Source of the DNA: Aneurinibacillus terranovensis DSM 18919
GTDB lineage: Bacteria; Bacillota; Bacilli; Aneurinibacillales; Aneurinibacillaceae
Length of the DNA: 63,006 nt
Direction: 5' to 3'
Assembly (NCBI RefSeq): GCF_000430625.1
Contig: NZ_AUMJ01000037.1
Coordinates: forward strand, 1-63,006
The stretch's first letter is position 1. Each line of letters starts with the position of its first letter. The translations under genes and the position numbers were made by a program. Positions 56,380-63,006 of this stretch are shown here, piece by piece. The notes beneath the pieces are model-generated. The model ran no database searches and had not been told where the DNA came from. It saw nothing but the letters and a program-made list of their open reading frames with translations.

Positions 56380-57252
56380 GTGAAGATTTATTTAGATGGA
56401 CGCATACTAAATGCGGCAGAAGCTGTGATTTCTCCTTTTGATCACGGCTTTCTTTATGGCTTGGGATTATTTGAAACGATGCGGAGTTACGGTGGAAAGC
56501 CTGCCCTTTTTACCGAACATTATAAAAGGCTTACCGCCGCCGCGGAAGAGATAGGAATCGCGGTTACGATGTCAGAGGCAGAACTCACGTCCGCAGTTCT
56601 TCGGACGCTTGCGGCCAATGATTTAACGGATGCGTATATTCGGCTGAATCTAACGGCCGGCCAGGCGGACCTTGGACCGACATCAGACATTTACGAAACA
56701 CCCGGCTGGCTTATTTTTGCCAGGCCTCTCCCTGCCTTTTCTGTGCAGCTTTATCAAACGGGGAAAATCCTGCAGGTGCTGAACACCCGGCGCAATTCCC
56801 CGGAGGGATCCTGGCGGTTTAAATCTCATCATTATATGAACAACCGGCTGGCCAAACGGGAAATTGGTTCCAATCCACTCGTGGAAGGACTCTTTTTAAC
56901 GAATGAGGACTTCATTGCAGAAGGAATTGTGTCAAACGTCTTCTTTGTGAATGATGGTGTATTGTATACGCCGTCTCTTGCGGCGGGTATCCTGCCCGGT
57001 ACCCGCCGGGCTTTCGTGATGGAACTGGCGTATAAACAGGGATGGAAAGTGGAAGAAGGTTTATATAGGATAGAAGATATAATACGGGCGGATGAAGTCT
57101 TTATTACGAATGCGATCCAGGAAATCGTTCCGATCCATACGATAAGAGATGTCACCGACGGCCATCCGGTGAATGACTATGTCGTTGGAAAGGGAACAAT
57201 AGGACCGGTAACGGCACGCCTCCTGGCGCTCTACCGTGAAAGGCTGCGGTAA
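56380..57252 (+). CDS. pabC: Aminodeoxychorismate lyase
   Basis: Fold-type IV PLP enzyme that releases p-aminobenzoate. The 290-residue protein begins VKIYLDGRILNAAEAVISPFD and has WRFKSHHYMNNRLAKRE with the PLP lysine, and EGIVSNVFFV. GTG at 56380 is 7 bases after pabA; AGGGAG is 12 bases upstream, slightly far. D-amino acid or branched-chain aminotransferases are related, but context decides. Confidence 0.92.
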   Translation: MKIYLDGRILNAAEAVISPFDHGFLYGLGLFETMRSYGGKPALFTEHYKRLTAAAEEIGIAVTMSEAELTSAVLRTLAANDLTDAYIRLNLTAGQADLGPTSDIYETPGWLIFARPLPAFSVQLYQTGKILQVLNTRRNSPEGSWRFKSHHYMNNRLAKREIGSNPLVEGLFLTNEDFIAEGIVSNVFFVNDGVLYTPSLAAGILPGTRRAFVMELAYKQGWKVEEGLYRIEDIIRADEVFITNAIQEIVPIHTIRDVTDGHPVNDYVVGKGTIGPVTARLLALYRERLR

Positions 57253-57283
57253 GCCCGATAGATTAACAGAAGGAGTGGTAGCT

Positions 57284-58126
57284 ATGCATGTTCAAGCAGG
57301 TACCTATTCACTGCCCCTCGATAAACGGACGATTGTAATGGGCATTTTAAATGTAACCCCCGACTCTTTTTCCGATGGTGGGAAGCACAACACAATAGAG
57401 CGCGCGGTTGAACACGCGTGGAAAATGGTTGAAGACGGGGCGGAAATTATTGATATTGGCGGAGAGTCTACCCGGCCCGGACATGAAGCTGTAGAAGCTG
57501 ATGAAGAAATCGAACGGGTGATTCCTGTCATTGAAAGATTATCCCGGGAAATTGATGTTCCTCTCTCGATTGACACGTATAAAGCGAAGGTTGCCCGGGA
57601 AGCCATTCGCGCCGGAGCACACATTGTTAATGATGTGTGGGGAGCCAAAGCCGACCCCTTGATGGCTGAGACGATGGCCAAACTGGATGTTCCCGTTATT
57701 CTTATGCATAATCGAACAAATATGGACTATCGTGATTTCATGGCGGATGTCTTGCGAGACGTTCAGGAAAGCATAAATATTGTCCGGCAGGCGGGTGTCA
57801 GTGAAAAGAATATTATCCTTGATCCTGGTATAGGGTTTGCCAAAACGTATCATCATAATCTCGAAATGATGTACAAACTCGATCAGCTTGTTGCCCTCGG
57901 TTATCCTGTACTGCTCGGCACCTCACGCAAATCGTTTATCGGAAAGGCACTTGATTTGCCCGTAGATGACCGGGTAGAGGGTACGGCGGCAACGGTTGCG
58001 CTTGGCATAGAAAGAGGCTGTCGTATTGTGCGGGTCCACGATGTGAAGCCAATCGTTCAGATTTGCCGGATGATGGATGCGATGCTGTATGCCTGGCAGG
58101 AGGAAAAGGAGCGCGTATATGGATAG
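57284..58126 (+). CDS. folP: Dihydropteroate synthase
   Basis: Joins p-aminobenzoate to the pterin; target of sulfonamides. The 280-residue TIM barrel has MGILNVTPDSFSDGG, IDIGGESTRPG and LLGTSRKSFIG. ATG at 57284 follows AAGGAGTGG; the frame open further left overlaps pabC. The end overlaps folB by 8 bases. Confidence 0.96.
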   Translation: MHVQAGTYSLPLDKRTIVMGILNVTPDSFSDGGKHNTIERAVEHAWKMVEDGAEIIDIGGESTRPGHEAVEADEEIERVIPVIERLSREIDVPLSIDTYKAKVAREAIRAGAHIVNDVWGAKADPLMAETMAKLDVPVILMHNRTNMDYRDFMADVLRDVQESINIVRQAGVSEKNIILDPGIGFAKTYHHNLEMMYKLDQLVALGYPVLLGTSRKSFIGKALDLPVDDRVEGTAATVALGIERGCRIVRVHDVKPIVQICRMMDAMLYAWQEEKERVYG

Positions 58127-58493
58127 AATCATCCTGAGTAAGATGCAGTTTTATGGGTACCACGGTGTGTTTGAGGAAGAAAATAAGCTTGGCCAGCGTT
58201 TTTATGTTGATTTGGAAGCTTATTTTGACCTTTCTAAACCAGGCCATAGCGATAATCTGGAAGATACGATTAATTATGCAGATATTTACTCCACTATACG
58301 CCAAATCGTTGAGGGGGAGCGTTATCAATTGGTAGAGGCTGTTGCAGAACGTATTGCCGCTAAAATATTGACGAAGTATCCTGTTATCCAGGAAACGCTG
58401 GTGCGGGTAACGAAGCCGGACCCGCCCATTCCCGGCCATTATCAGTCCGTCGCGGTTGAAATTATACGAAGCCGTTCCGGAGAAAGGGACTAA
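58119..58493 (+). CDS. folB: Dihydroneopterin aldolase
   Basis: Cleaves dihydroneopterin to 6-hydroxymethyl-dihydropterin. The 124-residue protein has MQFYGYHGVFEEE, LEDTINYADIY and RVTKPDPPIPGHY. AAAGGAG lies inside folP, and the ATG overlaps the folP stop, so the genes are coupled. Confidence 0.95.
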   Translation: MDRIILSKMQFYGYHGVFEEENKLGQRFYVDLEAYFDLSKPGHSDNLEDTINYADIYSTIRQIVEGERYQLVEAVAERIAAKILTKYPVIQETLVRVTKPDPPIPGHYQSVAVEIIRSRSGERD

Positions 58494-58496
58494 CCG

Positions 58497-59000
58497 ATGC
58501 AAACCGTCTTTCTCGGCCTCGGTTCCAATATCGGTGACCGCGAATTTCATTTGGTAGAAGCGGTACGGAAGTTGCAGGAAACAGGCATTGTCGTGAAGCG
58601 CAGTTCAACCATTTATGAAACCGAACCTGTCGGTTACGTAGAACAGGCGCCTTTTTTAAACGTAGCGATAGAGGTCGAAACGGTTTTGTCACCCATGCAG
58701 CTTCTTGAGCAAACGCAGCGAATCGAAAAGGAGCTGGGGCGGACACGTGACATCCGGTGGGGTCCCCGTACGCTTGACATTGATATTCTTCTTTACGGTC
58801 AGGAAAAAGTGAAGGAAAGTTGCCTGCAGATCCCTCATCCCCGTATGGGCGAGCGTGCCTTTGTGATCGTGCCTTTAGCTGAAATTGCACCTGATTTTCC
58901 TATCCCGCTGTCTACACAAACAACAGCGGCAGAGATGCTTTTTGAAATAGAGGGAGTCAGCGGCGTGAAACCATGGAAAGAGTTGGTCTGGGCAAAATAG
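58497..59000 (+). CDS. folK: Hydroxymethyldihydropterin pyrophosphokinase
   Basis: Activates the pterin with ATP for FolP. The 167-residue protein has FLGLGSNIGDREFHL, STIYETEPVGY, and the signature RDIRWGPRTLDIDILLYG. It starts 3 bases after folB. In B. subtilis the small HTH gene yazB follows; here there is only a short gap before dusB. Confidence 0.95.
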   Translation: MQTVFLGLGSNIGDREFHLVEAVRKLQETGIVVKRSSTIYETEPVGYVEQAPFLNVAIEVETVLSPMQLLEQTQRIEKELGRTRDIRWGPRTLDIDILLYGQEKVKESCLQIPHPRMGERAFVIVPLAEIAPDFPIPLSTQTTAAEMLFEIEGVSGVKPWKELVWAK

Positions 59001-59028
59001 TTGAAAAAGAGTCGACCTATGATAAAAT
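59001..59028 (+). promoter_or_regulatory. Possible promoter of dusB
   Basis: TTGAAA (59001-59006), 16 bases, TAAAAT (59023-59028). Confidence 0.45.
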
Positions 59029-59102
59029 AGGGGAATAATTGTGCCTGGAAATGGACTTGAGAAATATGCCTGTGACAACAAGGCTGTTTGGAAGGTGAAA
59101 AC

Positions 59103-60137
59103 ATGGCTACCCTTAAAATAGGTGACATCGAATTAAAAAATAATGTTGTGCTTGCCCCCATGGCTGGTGTATGCAACCCGGCATTTCGCCTGATTGCCAA
59201 AGAGTTCGGCACAGGGCTTGTTTGTGCGGAAATGGTTAGCGATAAGGGAATTGTCCATGGCAATAAGAAAACAATCGACATGCTGTATGTCGATGATAGA
59301 GAAAAGCCGTTAAGCCTTCAGATTTTTGGCGGCGATAAAGAGACGCTTGTCAAAGCGGCTGAATATGTAGATAATTATACAAATGCTGATATAATCGATA
59401 TTAATATGGGCTGTCCCGTCCCTAAAATTGTGAGCTGCGACGCAGGTGCCCGCTGGCTGCTCGACCCGAATAAGATTGAAGAAATGGTTTCGGCCGTTGT
59501 AGAAAAGGTGTCAAAACCAGTCACGGTAAAAATGAGAATAGGCTGGGATGATGAGCATGTTTACGCGGTTGAGAATGCAAAAGCGGTAGAACGTGCCGGT
59601 GGAAAGGCTGTGGCTGTGCATGGAAGAACGCGCGTTCAAATGTACACCGGTACGGCGGATTGGAACGTTATTCGGCAGGTAAAAGACGCCGTAACGATCC
59701 CGGTTATTGGCAATGGGGATGTGTTTACTCCTGAAGACGCCAGACGGATGCTTGATGAAACGGGCTGTGATGGCGTGATGATTGGCCGGGCTGCTCTTGG
59801 GAACCCATGGATGCTCTACCGGACGGTTCAATATCTGACGAACGGTACACTTCCGTCCGACCCGACTGCGAGGGAGAAAATTAATGTAGCCATCCTTCAT
59901 CTTGATCGCTTAATTAAGCTGAAAGGCGAGAAGATTGCCGTGAAGGAAATGCGGAAACACGCTGCCTGGTATCTAAAGGGGCTTCCTGCTTCCGCGCAAA
60001 TTCGTGACCAGGTCAACGAACAGGAGACACGCGAGGGACTTGTAGCGCTGCTTCTGGCTTATGTGGACCGGGTTGAAGCGAAAGCAGCCGAAAAAACGGA
60101 GAAGTTGGAAAATCGAGAAGTTGAAGCGGTACATTAA
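59103..60137 (+). CDS. dusB: tRNA-dihydrouridine synthase (DusB type)
   Basis: FMN enzyme reducing uridine to dihydrouridine in tRNA. The 344-residue protein has [36 protein letters not shown] and [11 protein letters not shown]. The GCPVPK cysteine of the active-site loop, usual in this family, is visible. ATG at 59103 follows AAGGTGAA. Confidence 0.94.
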   Translation: MATLKIGDIELKNNVVLAPMAGVCNPAFRLIAKEFGTGLVCAEMVSDKGIVHGNKKTIDMLYVDDREKPLSLQIFGGDKETLVKAAEYVDNYTNADIIDINMGCPVPKIVSCDAGARWLLDPNKIEEMVSAVVEKVSKPVTVKMRIGWDDEHVYAVENAKAVERAGGKAVAVHGRTRVQMYTGTADWNVIRQVKDAVTIPVIGNGDVFTPEDARRMLDETGCDGVMIGRAALGNPWMLYRTVQYLTNGTLPSDPTAREKINVAILHLDRLIKLKGEKIAVKEMRKHAAWYLKGLPASAQIRDQVNEQETREGLVALLLAYVDRVEAKAAEKTEKLENREVEAVH

Positions 60138-60143
60138 TACAAT

Positions 60144-60172
60144 TTGACAACCACTTTGGCCTACCATATAAT
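60144..60172 (+). promoter_or_regulatory. Consensus sigma-A promoter upstream of greA
   Basis: TTGACA (60144-60149), exactly 17 bases, TATAAT (60167-60172): both hexamers and the spacing are ideal. Confidence 0.85.
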
Positions 60173-60194
60173 ACCTTCATACTGTAAACGAGGG

Positions 60195-60219
60195 CTGCCA
60201 GTGGAAAATACACTGGCAG
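60195..60219 (+). repeat. Perfect hairpin in the greA leader
   Basis: CTGCCAGTG and CACTGGCAG pair perfectly around GAAAATA, starting about 15 bases after the expected transcription start and followed by TTTCATATATG. It may be an attenuator or pause site. Confidence 0.7.
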
Positions 60220-60319
60220 TTTCATATATGTTTGCATAAAAATGTATCTACTTACATACACTCTACGAAGATATTTTGGAGCGTACGCATAAGAATGAGA
60301 GTTAACGGGGGAATGGATA

Positions 60320-60796
60320 ATGTCTGAAAAAGAAGTAATTTTGACGGCTGCAGGTCTACAGAAGCTGGAAGATGAATTGGAACAACTGAAAACGGTTAAA
60401 CGACGTGAAGTTGCCCAACGAATTAAGGAAGCAATTAGCTACGGAGACCTTTCCGAGAACTCTGAATACGAAGAAGCCAAAAATGAACAGGCTTTTATTG
60501 AGGGGCGCATTATTACGCTTGAAAAAATGCTGCGAAATGCCCGCGTAATCTCCGGAGATGAAGTGGATACCGGTGTGGTAAGCGTAGGCTCAACGGTTCG
60601 CGTGAAAGACCTTGAATTCGGTGATGTGGTAGAATATACAATTGTAGGTTCGGCAGAGTCAGACCCGATGCAAAACAAGATTTCGAATGAGTCTCCTGTA
60701 GGGATAGCTTTACTTGGAAAAACAAAAGGTTCTGTCGTAGATGTAAATGTTCCTGCAGGCGTTATTCGTTATGAAATCCTTGAGATCAATGTTTAA
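60320..60796 (+). CDS. greA: Transcription elongation factor GreA
   Basis: Rescues backtracked RNA polymerase by stimulating transcript cleavage. The 158-residue protein has an N-terminal coiled coil (about 1-75) with the tip acidic residues in [13 protein letters not shown], and a C-terminal FKBP-like domain with [17 protein letters not shown] precedes the ATG. The leader of about 140 bases contains a hairpin. Confidence 0.96.
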   Translation: MSEKEVILTAAGLQKLEDELEQLKTVKRREVAQRIKEAISYGDLSENSEYEEAKNEQAFIEGRIITLEKMLRNARVISGDEVDTGVVSVGSTVRVKDLEFGDVVEYTIVGSAESDPMQNKISNESPVGIALLGKTKGSVVDVNVPAGVIRYEILEINV

Positions 60797-60813
60797 TAAA
60801 TAATAGGGATGAG

Positions 60814-60839
60814 GCTCCTTCGATATCGTGGGAGCTTTT
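60814..60839 (+). terminator. Weak terminator of greA
   Basis: GCTCC, a 12-base loop containing CGATATCG, GGAGC, then TTTTC. Confidence 0.5.
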
Positions 60840-60844
60840 CCTGA

Positions 60845-62395
<1,551 letters not shown>

Positions 62396-62408
62396 GAACA
62401 CCAGCCGT

Positions 62409-62445
62409 AAACGGACTGTAAGTACAGATTACAGTCCGTTTTTTA
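62409..62445 (+). terminator. Terminator of lysS
   Basis: AAACGGACTGTAA, loop GTACAGA, TTACAGTCCGTTT perfectly paired, then further T residues. Confidence 0.9.
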
Positions 62446-62459
62446 TCGATATTTTTTCG

Positions 62460-62489
62460 TTGATTTATCAATAAAGTTTATGATAAGAT
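62460..62489 (+). promoter_or_regulatory. rRNA operon promoter P1
   Basis: TTGATT (62460-62465), 18 bases, TAAGAT (62484-62489). Confidence 0.65.
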
Positions 62490-62561
62490 GTTGTTTGTCG
62501 TTGTTCATGGTGATATTGTTGTTTTCTGGTTGACAGATAAAAAACAAACGCAAAAAAGTTG

Positions 62562-62590
62562 TTGACATAACGTTTTTCGTTTGATAAGAT
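62562..62590 (+). promoter_or_regulatory. rRNA operon promoter P2
   Basis: TTGACA (62562-62567), 17 bases, TAAGAT (62585-62590), about 100 bases after P1 with the same -10. Tandem promoters are usual for Bacillus rRNA operons. The leader contains CTTGAAAACTGAACAG (62631-62646), similar to antitermination leaders. Confidence 0.85.
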
Positions 62591-62734
62591 GTATAAGTCG
62601 CCGCTGAGAGCGATGACGAAAATAAAGTTCCTTGAAAACTGAACAGTGAAATGCCAAATGTGCGATATAACCCGGATACAATTCTGGATTTTAAGTAAGA
62701 CCAGCTTTTTCATGAGCTGACAAGATTGAACTTA

Positions 62735-63006
62735 TCTTTTTTGGAGAGTTTGATCCTGGCTCAGGACGAACGCTGGCGGCGTGCCTAATACATGCAAGTC
62801 GAGCGGACTTTTAAAAGCTTGCTTTTAAAAGTTAGCGGCGGACGGGGGAGTAACACGTGGGCAACCTGCCTGTAAGCTCGGGATAACTCCGGGAAACCGG
62901 AGCTAATACCGAATACGATTCGCAACCGCATGGTTGCGAATGGAAAGTTTTCGAACACTTACAGATGGGCCCGCGGCGCATTAGCTGGTTGGTGGGGTAA
63001 CGGCCT
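62735..63006 (+). rRNA. rrs: 16S ribosomal RNA, 5' part
   Basis: GGAGAGTTTGATCCTGGCTC, then GCAAGTCGAGCGGA and the GGGATAACTCCGGGAAACC region, are the conserved 5' end of bacterial 16S rRNA. The gene runs off the right edge after about 271 bases. The mature 5' end is estimated from homology. The variable helix around 62811-62832 (CTTTTAAAAGCTTGCTTTTAAAAG-like, V1) is AT-rich. The conserved GACGGGTGAG reads GACGGGGGAG here (62841-62850). Confidence 0.97.

Overview
This window is chromosomal DNA of an endospore-forming Firmicute of the order Bacillales. The evidence is the near-unbroken Bacillus subtilis-type gene order from gin/yaaO/tmk to lysS, followed by a 16S rRNA start, and the many sporulation genes (gin, abrB, yabG, sspF, spoVG, fin, spoVT, yabP, yabQ, spoIIE). 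The 271-base 16S fragment and the gene insertions suggest Paenibacillaceae, perhaps near Aneurinibacillus; that placement is an inference from memory. Almost everything is on the + strand. The minus-strand genes are two at the left edge, the arc regulator, abrB and one broken toxin-like gene.

Layout. 1-2200: a partial gene, a membrane protein, a UDP-glucose-dehydrogenase-like protein without the catalytic cysteine motif, and the 59-residue anti-sigma factor gene gin with its own sigma-F promoter. 2300-9800: yaaO, then a complete arginine deiminase operon (arcA, argF/arcB, arcD, arcC) with a convergent Crp/Fnr-type regulator, inserted between yaaO and tmk. 9990-15030: tmk, yaaR, holB, ricT, yabA, trmN6, rsmI (DNA replication, RNA modification, Y-complex). 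15030-16390: two large palindromic structures, abrB with its promoter and Spo0A boxes, and a methionine T-box leader. 16387-22750: metS, tatD, yabE, rnmV, rsmA, yabG. 22750-29980: veg, sspF, ispE, purR, ridA, spoVG, glmU, prs, ctc, pth. 30000-43100: fin, mfd, a parvulin-type lipoprotein, spoVT, yabM, yabN, rqcP, yabP, yabQ, divIC, spoIIE. 43100-43870: a MITE-like inverted-repeat segment and a decayed toxin-domain gene. 43869-60140: tilS, hpt, ftsH, nadA-nadB-nadC, coaX, hslO, cysK, and a folate cluster (pabB-pabA-pabC-folP-folB-folK), then dusB. 60140-63006: greA, lysS, tandem rRNA promoters and the 5' end of 16S rRNA.

How the genes work together. The arc block converts arginine to ornithine, CO2 and ammonia with ATP gain, exchanging arginine and ornithine at the membrane; palindromes resembling ArgR and Crp/Fnr-type sites lie just upstream. 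Housekeeping genes for translation (metS, lysS, rsmI, rsmA, trmN6, pth, tilS, dusB, rqcP), NAD, folate, CoA and nucleotide synthesis alternate with developmental genes whose promoters can be read here: sigma-F for gin and fin, sigma-G for spoVT, sigma-K-like for yabG, and a 21-base-spaced Spo0A-type promoter for spoIIE. Compared with B. subtilis the block lacks darA/yaaQ, yazA, yabR, yabS, yabT and yazB, and has gained the arc operon, the parvulin, nadABC and the toxin relic.

No CRISPR array, tRNA gene, intact insertion sequence or prophage was seen. The most unusual non-coding structure is the roughly 250-base nested palindrome between rsmI and abrB.
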